Assembly: GCF_018638295.1 (NCBI RefSeq) | Contig: NZ_JABTTS010000026.1 | Span: 124,106-188,105 of the forward strand | DNA length: 64,000 nucleotides | From: Streptomyces sp. CHD11 | Lineage (GTDB): Bacteria > Actinomycetota > Actinomycetes > Streptomycetales > Streptomycetaceae | Reading direction: 5' to 3' | Shown: positions 26,421-33,720 of the stretch, one piece after another | Position numbering within the stretch: the first letter of the stretch is position 1 | How the letters are laid out: every line of letters starts with the position of its first letter | Notes under the pieces: generated by a model | What the model saw: the letters and a program-made list of their open reading frames with translations, nothing else | What the model was told of the DNA's origin: nothing | The model's database searches: none | Program-made: the position numbers and the translations under genes

Positions 26421-26467
26421 AAGTTATCACTCCTTGGTGACTGTCGTCACGGGTACGCGATACGTTC
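26421..26467 (-). promoter_or_regulatory. Promoter/operator of the enoyl-CoA hydratase unit
   Basis: On the minus strand, GTGACG (26445-26450), an 18-bp spacer and TAACTT (26421-26426) mirror the dehydrogenase promoter at 20472-20501 in hexamers and spacing. A GTGAC-TGTC-GTCAC dyad (26437-26450) overlaps the -35, and ACGCGATACG follows 4 bp away. The rest of the 307-bp gap 26368-26674 shows no gene. Confidence 0.6.
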
Positions 26468-26674
26468 GGGGACCGTCACATCCGTCATGACTCGTCGACG
26501 CGGCGGTAACGGCGGGTCCGGGTGCGCGAGGCGGGACCCGGGCGCGGGTAGGCCGCCGTTGCCGGGGCCCGACGCCCCGGACGGCGCCCCGGGCAGGGCT
26601 CCGGCGCCGCCCCCTCGAAGGGTGGCACCGGGTGCGCCGTACCATTGACGGTTGACTGCAGGAGCACCCGCTCC

Positions 26675-27118
26675 ATGAACGGACCCGTTGTGCACGATCC
26701 CTCCCCCGCTTCCACCTCCTGGCGCGTCGCGCTGCCGCACTCCACCGCGGCAGTGCCCGTCGCCCGCGCCCTGGTCCGTACGGCACTGGCCGAGCGCAAG
26801 CACACCGCCGACAGCGACACGGCGGAACTGCTGACGGCGGAACTGGTGGCCAACGCCGTGGAGCACACCTCGGGGAGCGCCCCGATCGAGCTGGTGGTCC
26901 GGCTGCTGCCGACCGGTTTCCAGGTGGAGGTGCACGACGCCGACCCGGCGCCGCCCGGCGACCTCACCCGTCCGCTGCTCACCCAGCCCGACCCCTGGCA
27001 GGAGCACGGGCGGGGGCTGCTGCTGATCCGCACCCTGAGCTCGTCCTGCGGCCACCGTCCCACCGACTCCGGCAAGGCGGTGTGGTTCCGGCTGCCCGGG
27101 CAGCGGCGCCCTCTCTGA
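26675..27118 (+). CDS. Anti-sigma-type serine kinase/ATP-binding regulator (HATPase_c_2)
   Basis: 147 residues. The GHKL ATPase fold is visible: the N-box ELLTAELVANAVEHTSG with the Mg-binding Asn, EVHDADPAPP (G1-like), and EHGRGLLLIRTLSSSCGHR (G2). This is the very common streptomycete family of SpoIIAB/RsbW-like proteins that bind ATP and regulate sigma factors or anti-sigma antagonists. The ATG at 26675 has GGAG 10 nt upstream; an in-frame TTG at 26645 is less likely. It stands alone, with no sigma factor or antagonist gene next to it. Confidence 0.85.
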   Translation: MNGPVVHDPSPASTSWRVALPHSTAAVPVARALVRTALAERKHTADSDTAELLTAELVANAVEHTSGSAPIELVVRLLPTGFQVEVHDADPAPPGDLTRPLLTQPDPWQEHGRGLLLIRTLSSSCGHRPTDSGKAVWFRLPGQRRPL

Positions 27119-27141
27119 GCGGGCCGGGACGGGAAGGGAGC

Positions 27142-28149
27142 TCAGGCGAGGGTCGCGACCAGGACCGCCTTGATCGTGTGCATACGGTTCTCCGCCTCGT
27201 CGAAGACCACCGAGTGCGCCGACTCGAACACCTCGTCGGTCACCTCCAGCGACTCCAGGCCGTGGGCCTCGTACACGTCCCGGCCGACCTGGGTGCCGAG
27301 GTCGTGGAAGGCGGGCAGGCAGTGCAGGAACCGGACGTCCGGGTTGCCGGTGGCGCGCAGGACCTCCATGGTCACCGCGTACGGCGCGAGGGCGGCGATC
27401 CGCTCGCCCCAGACCTCCTTGGGCTCACCCATGGAGACCCAGACGTCGGTGGCGACGAAATCGGCGCCCGCCACTCCCTCGGCGATCTCCTCGGTGAGCG
27501 TCACACGCGCCCCGCTGGACACGGCGAGCGCGCGGGCCCGGTCGACGACGTCCTGGGCGGGCCAGTAGGACTTCGGGGCGACGACGCGTACGTCCATCCC
27601 CAGCAGGGCCGCGGTGACGAGGTAGGAGTTGCCCATGTTGAAGCGGGCGTCGCCGAGGTAGGCGAAGGAGATGTCCGTGAGCGGCTTGGGGCTGTGCTCG
27701 GTCATCGTGAGCACGTCGGCGAGCATCTGGGTGGGGTGCCAGTCGTCGGTGAGACCGTTGTAGACGGGGACGCCCGCGTACCGCGCCAGTTCCTCCACCT
27801 TCGCCTGGCTGTCCCCCCGGTACTCGATCCCGTCGTACATCCGGCCCAGCACCCGGGCGGTGTCCCTCACGGACTCCTTGTGGCCCATCTGCGAGCCCGA
27901 CGGGTCGAGGTACGTCGTGGAGGCGCCCTGGTCGGCGGCCGCGACCTCGAACGCACAGCGGGTCCGTGTCGAGGTCTTCTCGAAGATCAGCGCGATGTTC
28001 CTGCCCCGTAGGTACCGGTGCTCGGTCCCGGCCCGTTTGGCGGCCTTCAGTTCGGCGGCCAGTTCCAGCAGGCCGCGGAACTCCCGCGCGGTGAAGTCCG
28101 CCTCCTTGAGGAAGTGGCGGCCGGCGAGGGCGGTCGGGACAGTCGCCAT
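27142..28149 (-). CDS. argF: Ornithine carbamoyltransferase
   Basis: 335 residues. The carbamoyl-phosphate site is EKTSTRTRCAFE, followed by HPTQMLAD and the ornithine-binding FLHCLPAFHD with the catalytic Cys. Co-location downstream of arginine deiminase suggests it may work in the catabolic direction (citrulline plus phosphate to ornithine and carbamoyl phosphate), and arcB would then be the apt name. The sequence alone does not settle the direction, and no carbamate kinase gene follows. It converges with the anti-sigma-type gene. Confidence 0.95.
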   Translation of the reverse strand: MATVPTALAGRHFLKEADFTAREFRGLLELAAELKAAKRAGTEHRYLRGRNIALIFEKTSTRTRCAFEVAAADQGASTTYLDPSGSQMGHKESVRDTARVLGRMYDGIEYRGDSQAKVEELARYAGVPVYNGLTDDWHPTQMLADVLTMTEHSPKPLTDISFAYLGDARFNMGNSYLVTAALLGMDVRVVAPKSYWPAQDVVDRARALAVSSGARVTLTEEIAEGVAGADFVATDVWVSMGEPKEVWGERIAALAPYAVTMEVLRATGNPDVRFLHCLPAFHDLGTQVGRDVYEAHGLESLEVTDEVFESAHSVVFDEAENRMHTIKAVLVATLA

Positions 28150-28187
28150 GGGGCGCTCCAGGACTGGGGGACACGAATTATTGGAAG

Positions 28188-28226
28188 TCTATACGAAGAT
28201 TTGCATTTCTATACAGCATCTATACA
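28188..28226. repeat. Three TCTATAC repeats between arcA and argF (candidate regulatory sites)
   Basis: TCTATACG at 28188 and TCTATACA at 28208 and 28219 lie at spacings of 20 and 11 bp, about two and one helical turns. The stretch is AT-rich for this genome. It covers the arcA stop and a TATAGA -10-like hexamer for argF on the minus strand. Arginine-responsive control is plausible but unproven. Confidence 0.5.
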
Positions 28227-29443
28227 GCGTCTCGCTGTACGGGACAGCTCATGCACCGCGGTCCGCCCCTGCCCCGGCCCAGCTCGCTGCCCGGGATCTC
28301 TATCACCTCGATGCCCTGCTTGCGCAGATGCGTGTTGGTGGTGGAGTTCCGCTCGTAGGCGACGACCACGCCCGGTTCGACGGCCAGGACGTTGCAGCCG
28401 TCGTCCCACTGTTCGCGCTCGGCCGCGTGCACGTCCTGGGTGGCGGTCAGCACCCGGATCTCGCTGAGCCCGAGCGCGGCGGCGATCGCGCGGTGCATGT
28501 GCTCCGGCGGATGGTCGGTGACCTTGAGCTCCTTCTCGTCGGAGCCGGGCTCGATGGTGTAGGACCGGAGCATGCCGAGGCCCGCGTACTGGGTGAAGGT
28601 GTCGCCGTCGACCATCGTCATCACCGTGTCGAGGTGCATCAGGGCGCGCCTCTTCGGCATGTCGAGGGCCACGATCGTCCTGGCCGAGCCGGCCGCGAAC
28701 AGTTTGTGCGCGAGCATCTCCACGGCCTGCGGGGTGGTGCGTTCACTCATGCCGATCAGCACCGCGCCGTTGCCGATGACCAGCACGTCGCCGCCCTCGA
28801 TGGTGGACGGGTAGTCGGCCTGCCCCTCCGACCAGAGGTGGAAGGAATCCCCCCGGAACAGCGGGTGGTGCCGGTAGATCGCCTCGAAGTGCACGGTCTC
28901 GCGCTGCCGGGCCGGCCAGCGCATCGCGTTGATGGAGACACCGTCGTAGATCCAGGCGGACGTGTCGCGGGTGAAGAGGTGGTTGGGCAGCGGGCGGAGC
29001 AGGAAGTCGTCGAGCTCCATGACGTGGAAGCGCACCGAGGTCGGCTCGGGGTGGGTGTCCAGGAACTCCCGCTTGGTCATCCCGCCCACCAGCACCTCGG
29101 CCAGCTCCGGCGCCGGGAGCGTCTCGAAGGCGGCGCGCAGATGGTCGGTGGCCAGCGGGCCGTACTCCTTCTCGTCGAACACCCGGTCCAGTACGAGCGC
29201 ACGTGCCGCCGGGATCGCCAGCGTCTCGGAGAGCAGGTCACCGAAGAGGTGGACGGTGACGCCGCGGTCGCGCAGGACGTCGGCGAACCCGTCGTGCTCG
29301 GCGCGCGCCCGGCGCACCCAGAGCACGTCGTCGAAGAGCAGGGCGTCCTTGTTGCTGGGGGTGAGCCTCTTGAGCTCGAGATCCGGCCGGTGGAGGATGA
29401 CGCGGCGCAGCCGCCCGGCCTCGGAGTCGACGTGGTAGGTCAT
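28220..29443 (-). CDS. arcA: Arginine deiminase
   Basis: 407 residues from the ATG at 29443 (AGGATG upstream); the much longer upstream frame is a shadow of the neighbouring gene. The family landmarks are GRLRRVILHRPDLELKRLTP, the substrate loop FTRDTSAWIYDG, IEGGDVLVIGNGAVLIG, HLDTVMTMVD with the catalytic His/Asp, and the C-terminal nucleophile GGPRCMSCPVQRD. It converts arginine to citrulline and ammonia. The argF gene follows after 70 bp, forming an arginine catabolic pair. Confidence 0.96.
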   Translation of the reverse strand: MTYHVDSEAGRLRRVILHRPDLELKRLTPSNKDALLFDDVLWVRRARAEHDGFADVLRDRGVTVHLFGDLLSETLAIPAARALVLDRVFDEKEYGPLATDHLRAAFETLPAPELAEVLVGGMTKREFLDTHPEPTSVRFHVMELDDFLLRPLPNHLFTRDTSAWIYDGVSINAMRWPARQRETVHFEAIYRHHPLFRGDSFHLWSEGQADYPSTIEGGDVLVIGNGAVLIGMSERTTPQAVEMLAHKLFAAGSARTIVALDMPKRRALMHLDTVMTMVDGDTFTQYAGLGMLRSYTIEPGSDEKELKVTDHPPEHMHRAIAAALGLSEIRVLTATQDVHAAEREQWDDGCNVLAVEPGVVVAYERNSTTNTHLRKQGIEVIEIPGSELGRGRGGPRCMSCPVQRDAV

Positions 29444-29517
29444 GTCTTCATCCTGACCACCCGGCCACGGGTTCACCCCCCGGTTCGGCGTATCCGCGGT
29501 GCCGCCCGCGCCACCCG

Positions 29518-31335
29518 TCACCCGGCGGGCGGGGGTGGCGGCAGCAGCAGCTCGGGCCGGGCCAGCGCCCTCCGGGCGGCGGGGCCCGGTTCCAGCGCGG
29601 CCCTGGCCACGATCCAGCCTGCGCGCAGGTGCGGATCCCCGGGTTCCCGCTCCAGCCCTTTGGCGTACCCGTCGAAGGCGGCCGCCGGATCGCCCGCCGC
29701 CAGGTGCTCGTCCGGCGTACGGGGCTCGGCGGGCGGCACACCGAAGAGATGCGTGCGGACGTCGGGCCAGGAGGCGCGGTCGGACCGGAAACGGAGGTCG
29801 TCCGGGGCGGCGGACCCGCCGCCGGACCGGGCTTCGGGTGGCACGGAGCGCTCCTGCGGACCATGGCCGGCGGCGCCCCCCGGCGGCGGGAGGAGGTTGC
29901 GCAGCCGCCACTCCGTGCGGTGCAGGGCGGCGGCGGTGCGGGCCCGGGTCCGGGCGGGCTCGGGGACCGGTTCGCGCAGCCACCCGTCCAGGGTGCGGGC
30001 GAGACCGGTGACCAGGGCGCGGCCGGCCGCGGTGAGCCGCCCACTGCTGAGGAGGGTGCGTACGACCAGGCGGCTCTGCGTCCGGCGCAGCGCGAAGTGG
30101 TAGGCGGCCGTCCCGGCGTACTCCGGGTCGGCGAGCCGGTCCCGCCAGAAGCCCGCGACGCCGGTGAACGCGTAGGCGCCGTGCAGCAGACCGGTGAGGT
30201 GACGCGGGTCCGGGCGCCAGGGCGCGTAGAAGCGCTCGGCGCGGTCGTCGGACAGGAGCGGGAAGAGGTGGATCAGCGCGGCGAGCTTGCTGTGCTGGAA
30301 CTCGTGGACCAGCGCCTCGGCGAGGGCGAGCGCCGAGGAGGGGCGGGAGACGACCATGGCGCCGTAGGCGTCGCCGCTGGACGCCGACACGCGGACGTCG
30401 GGCGGGGGCGGAGGCAGCAGGGCGGTCCTGGCCCAGGGGACGACGGACCGGATCCACGCGGGGTCGAGCCGTCCGGGTCCCGCTCCGTCCGCCCCCGCGA
30501 GGATCGCGACGGCCTCGTCGAACAGCCGCTGCCAGGCCACCGCCTCGTCGTGGTCCAGCCGGGCGGGCGGAACGGGGCCGTCCAGATCCCGGTAGGGGTC
30601 CAGATCCTCCAGAGGGATGGCGACGGGGCCGTCCGGGGCGGCGTGGGTGAGGGTGCGCAGCGGGTGCCAGCCGGGGGCGCCGGGGTCCGCGGGAACCGGG
30701 TCCGTGAAGGTGCGCAGCGGCGGCGGGACGGGGGCCTCCGGGCCGGAACGATCCACCGGCACGGGTGCGGGACGGCAGGTCAGGGTGATGGGCCGGCCGC
30801 GGCGGTCCGGTCCGCTCAGCGTCATGACGCCGGCGCGGGTGCCGGCTCTGCCCGCGCCGACACCGGGGGCCCCGTCCGGCAGCCGGGCCAGTCCCAGGCC
30901 CGGCAGGTGCAGGGCGCCGTCGTCCAGCGCGACGCGCAGGGATGTCTCCGTACCGGCGTACAGCGAGGCGGCCACCGCGAGGCTGTTCAGCCGGGCCGCC
31001 TCCGCCCACAGCGGCGGCCCGGTCGCCGTACCGTGCAGCCGGCGCAGGAGATGCGCGATCCAGGCGCCGGTCGTGGGAGCGAGCAGCAGCCCCTCGACCG
31101 GCTCCGGCGCCCGCTCCGCCGCCTCCTTGAACACCTTCCAGGCGCTCGTGGCCCCGGGCAGCGGAGTGCGCACGTCCCGGACGCGCTTCAACAGGGTGCG
31201 CAGCAGCAACAACCGGCGGGCCCGCTCACCCTGTTCGAGGAAGGCGACGGCCGCGGCGGAGCCGCCGCCGGACGCCAGTTCCGCGAAAAGGTGGCCGGGC
31301 ATGTGAAACGGGGTGGTGCGCGGCTCGCCGGTCAT
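29518..31335 (-). CDS. HExxH-motif peptide-modification protein (aKG-HExxH peptide hydroxylase-like)
   Basis: 605 residues. The N-terminal FHMPGHLFAELASGGGSAAAVAFL followed by RARRLLLLRTLLKRV, and the central ALAEALVHEFQHSKLAALIHLFPLL, are the signatures of the 'HEXXH motif-containing putative peptide modification' family. The HEFQH pair probably binds Fe(II) or zinc. Members are found in RiPP loci with FxSxx-COOH precursors and radical SAM cyclophane maturases, and some are now described as 2-oxoglutarate-dependent peptide beta-hydroxylases (recalled). The ATG at 31335 follows GGAGGT. It lies 91 bp downstream of a precursor-like gene. No radical SAM gene is present. Confidence 0.85.
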   Translation of the reverse strand: MTGEPRTTPFHMPGHLFAELASGGGSAAAVAFLEQGERARRLLLLRTLLKRVRDVRTPLPGATSAWKVFKEAAERAPEPVEGLLLAPTTGAWIAHLLRRLHGTATGPPLWAEAARLNSLAVAASLYAGTETSLRVALDDGALHLPGLGLARLPDGAPGVGAGRAGTRAGVMTLSGPDRRGRPITLTCRPAPVPVDRSGPEAPVPPPLRTFTDPVPADPGAPGWHPLRTLTHAAPDGPVAIPLEDLDPYRDLDGPVPPARLDHDEAVAWQRLFDEAVAILAGADGAGPGRLDPAWIRSVVPWARTALLPPPPPDVRVSASSGDAYGAMVVSRPSSALALAEALVHEFQHSKLAALIHLFPLLSDDRAERFYAPWRPDPRHLTGLLHGAYAFTGVAGFWRDRLADPEYAGTAAYHFALRRTQSRLVVRTLLSSGRLTAAGRALVTGLARTLDGWLREPVPEPARTRARTAAALHRTEWRLRNLLPPPGGAAGHGPQERSVPPEARSGGGSAAPDDLRFRSDRASWPDVRTHLFGVPPAEPRTPDEHLAAGDPAAAFDGYAKGLEREPGDPHLRAGWIVARAALEPGPAARRALARPELLLPPPPPAG

Positions 31336-31426
31336 GGGGTGGGACCTCCGGTCACGGATGCGGGCAGGGCGGCCGGCGGCCCGCCGGGGCCTGGGCCGGC
31401 CCCCCGCCGCCGCCGAGGCGCGACGG

Positions 31427-31648
31427 TCACTCGGCTCGGGCGGAGCCCTCGTTTCCGCCTCGGATGCCGCCGCGTGCGCGCAGCACCTCTTCGAGCACCC
31501 GGACACGCGGGCTCAGTGGCGCGAGCTCGTCCAGCGCGGTCAGGGGCAGGCCCGCGAGGTCGGTCAGATCCGACTCCCAGACATCGGTCCCCGCACCGGT
31601 GGCCTGCTCCCGGTCGGCGGTGCGGCGCAGAGCGGGCGGCTGATGCAA
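31427..31648 (-). CDS. Precursor-like peptide (FxSxx-COOH-type), TTG start
   Basis: 73 residues from TTG 31648, chosen for a strong AAGGGGGAG site 4 nt upstream; an in-frame ATG at 31780 would give 117 residues but has no ribosome site and a poorly protein-like extension. The core DVWESDLTDLAGLPLTAL then LSPRVRVLEEVLRARGG follows the SDLxDLxGxPLxxL...VLxxxL pattern of FxSxx-COOH precursors. The C-terminus (GGIRGGNEGSARAE) lacks the aromatic FxSxx ending. Codon use is high-GC3. The HExxH gene follows co-directionally, so this is its likely substrate. Small size keeps confidence moderate. Confidence 0.65.
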   Translation of the reverse strand: MHQPPALRRTADREQATGAGTDVWESDLTDLAGLPLTALDELAPLSPRVRVLEEVLRARGGIRGGNEGSARAE

Positions 31649-32260
31649 GATGCTCCCCCTTCTCGCACGGTGGCACACGATGCCCCGTGCCCGAGTTCCT
31701 TTTCCATCATGGCCATTCCTACCCGGGTCGAAAACCGTACGATCACGCCACTCGATCTTTTGTGCGGTCACGTCCGCCATCACACGGTCGCCGGGCCGCC
31801 CGGCGCGGCCCCTGGTCCGTGCGCCCCCCGTGCGGGGCATGCCGGACGGGACCGGTGGGGTGGCCTGCGACATCTGTCCGGGCCGTCGTCGAGTACGTCC
31901 GGGCGGGGAAGCCCGCGGCAGCCCGTCCTTTCCGGCCGGTGGCCGGGGTACGGCAGGGTACGGCCCGCTCCTCTGAGGGGCCCGAGACATGTCCGTACGG
32001 CCGGAAACAGTTCTTCCGGATCCCGCCGGGGCCGCGCGCGCCCCCGCGAGCTTCGGGAAGCACGGCCCGCGCATCGCTGCTTCGGCCGGTGACCACGACC
32101 GCCGTCGTGTGCCTCCGGTGACACCGGTGACGCGAGGGCAGGGCCGCCTGATTCCGGTCAAGTCGCCCCTATTCTGGAAAGGTTGAGGGTCGAGCACACG
32201 TGCGACGACCCACCCTCGGCCGCTCCGTCGGCCCCGATGACCGGACAACAGGGGGACCCT
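31649..32260. other. 612-bp divergent intergenic region (precursor / antiporter)
   Basis: No convincing gene is seen. Towards the precursor, the minus strand reads TTCGACC...TAGGAATGG and CATGATGG around 31695-31735, a possible promoter. Towards the antiporter, GATTCCGGTCAAG and TATTCT at about 32150-32175 could supply -35/-10 elements. Several short GC-rich inverted repeats occur (for example around 31815-31850), none with a T-tract. Confidence 0.5.
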
Positions 32261-33583
32261 GTGCGCCCTGACGCGGTGGTAACGCATTTCCTGTTCGCCT
32301 CGGCGCTCGTCCTGACCGTCGGCCATGCCGCCGGCTGGCTGGCCCGGCGCCTGCGACAGCCGTACATCGTCGGCCAGCTGGCCGCGGGCATAGCGCTCGG
32401 GCCCTCCCTGCTGGGCAGCGCGGCGCCGGACGTTCACGCCCTGTTGTTCCCGGAAGAGATCGGCGCGTCCCTGCGGGGACTGGCCCAGTTCGCCCTGGTG
32501 GTGTTCCTGTTCGCGGTGGGGTACGAGCTGGACCTGAAGGTCCTCGGCTCCCGCGCGCGCACGGCGGTGGGCGTGGCGCTGACCGCCTTCCTCGTTCCGA
32601 TGGCCGTCGGCAGCGGATGCGCGCTGCTGTTCCGGGAGCAGCTGGTCGCGCTGGACATGCCCCGTCTCACCGCCGGAACCGTGGTGTTCGCCGGGGTCGC
32701 CCTGTCGATAACGGCGGTACCGGTACTGACGGCCATAGTGCGGGAGAACGGCCTGGCCGGCACCGTGCCGGGGGTGCTGGCGGTGTCCGCCGCCGGGCTG
32801 CTGGACGTGATCGGCTGGACGGTGCTGTCAGGCACCCTGCTGGAACATGGCGACGGGCAGGAACTTCCGTGGCAGTGGCGGGCGTTGCTCGCGGCCGGCT
32901 TTGTCGCACTGACGCTGGCGGCGGCCCGTCCGCTGCTGCGCCGACTGCTGTGGCGCACCCGGATGGAACCCATGTTCCGGCTGTCGCTGCTGATCGGCTT
33001 CGCCTTCGTCACGGCGTCCGTGACGCAGTACCTGGGACTGCACGCGATCTGCGGTGCCCTGCTCGCCGGGGTGGTCTGCCCGCGGGAGAAGGGCGGCACA
33101 CTCGATCCCGATCTGCTGCGGCCGCTGCAGGACATCAGCTCGCTGCTGCTGCCGTTCTTCTTCGTGGTCTCCGGCCAGGCCGTCGCCCTCGGTGCTGTGA
33201 ACGGCACGGGCTGGGCCGCGTTCGCCGTGGTCACGGTGCTGGCCGTGGTCACCAAGACGGGCGGCGGCACGGTGGCGGCACGGCTGGGCGGGCTGGACCG
33301 CGACGACGCACGGACCGTTGGGGTGCTGCTGAGCGCCCGCGGCCTGACGGAACTGATCGCCCTCGACGCGGGTCTCCGGGCAGGCCTGCTGAGCGCGCCC
33401 CTCTACACCGTCCTGGTGCTGATGGCCCTGGCCACCACGCTGCTGACCCAGCCGCTGCTGATCCTGGTGCGCCGCGGGGCCGGGCGCGCACCCCTGCGCC
33501 CGCCCCCGCCCGCCCCGCACGGCTCCGGCGGTCCGCCGTGTGCGACCACCTCGGAGGGTACGACGGCGGCTCCAGGCCCCTGA
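32261..33583 (+). CDS. Cation:proton antiporter (CPA2/KefB type)
   Basis: 440 residues from GTG 32261, directly after CAGGGGGACCCT; upstream in-frame ATG 32237 and TTG 32183 are less well placed. About 12-13 membrane helices are visible, with family landmarks RRLRQPYIVGQLAAGIALGPSLLG, FLFAVGYELDL, ALSITAVPVLTAIVRE and LLSARGLTELIALD. No C-terminal TrkA-N domain is present. It exchanges K+ or Na+ for protons. It is divergent from the precursor-HExxH pair. Antiporters of this type are often found beside peptide and secondary-metabolite genes, but a link here is inference. Confidence 0.9.
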   Translation: MRPDAVVTHFLFASALVLTVGHAAGWLARRLRQPYIVGQLAAGIALGPSLLGSAAPDVHALLFPEEIGASLRGLAQFALVVFLFAVGYELDLKVLGSRARTAVGVALTAFLVPMAVGSGCALLFREQLVALDMPRLTAGTVVFAGVALSITAVPVLTAIVRENGLAGTVPGVLAVSAAGLLDVIGWTVLSGTLLEHGDGQELPWQWRALLAAGFVALTLAAARPLLRRLLWRTRMEPMFRLSLLIGFAFVTASVTQYLGLHAICGALLAGVVCPREKGGTLDPDLLRPLQDISSLLLPFFFVVSGQAVALGAVNGTGWAAFAVVTVLAVVTKTGGGTVAARLGGLDRDDARTVGVLLSARGLTELIALDAGLRAGLLSAPLYTVLVLMALATTLLTQPLLILVRRGAGRAPLRPPPPAPHGSGGPPCATTSEGTTAAPGP

Positions 33584-33590
33584 CACGGCG

Positions 33591-33622
33591 CCCGCTCCGC
33601 TCCCCGGTGTTCGCGGAGCGGG
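33591..33622. terminator. Hairpin between convergent antiporter and FxSxx-TPR genes
   Basis: CCCGCTCCGC (33591-33600) pairs exactly with 33613-33622 across a 12-nt loop. It lies 8 bp after the antiporter stop, in the 137-bp convergent gap, so termination is the natural reading. Confidence 0.6.
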
Positions 33623-33720
33623 GACGAACGCGGTCCCGGGCCCGCCCCCGAGTCGTCCCGGACACCGGACCCGAGCCGCGGAGCACCGGGCCCTGCCTCA
33701 CGGACGCGCCGGGCCGTGTG

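Noticed and set aside
31427..31780. Longer form of the precursor peptide starting at ATG 31780
   Set aside because: No ribosome site and a Gly/Arg-rich unlikely extension; the TTG at 31648 has a far better site. Kept as an alternative only.
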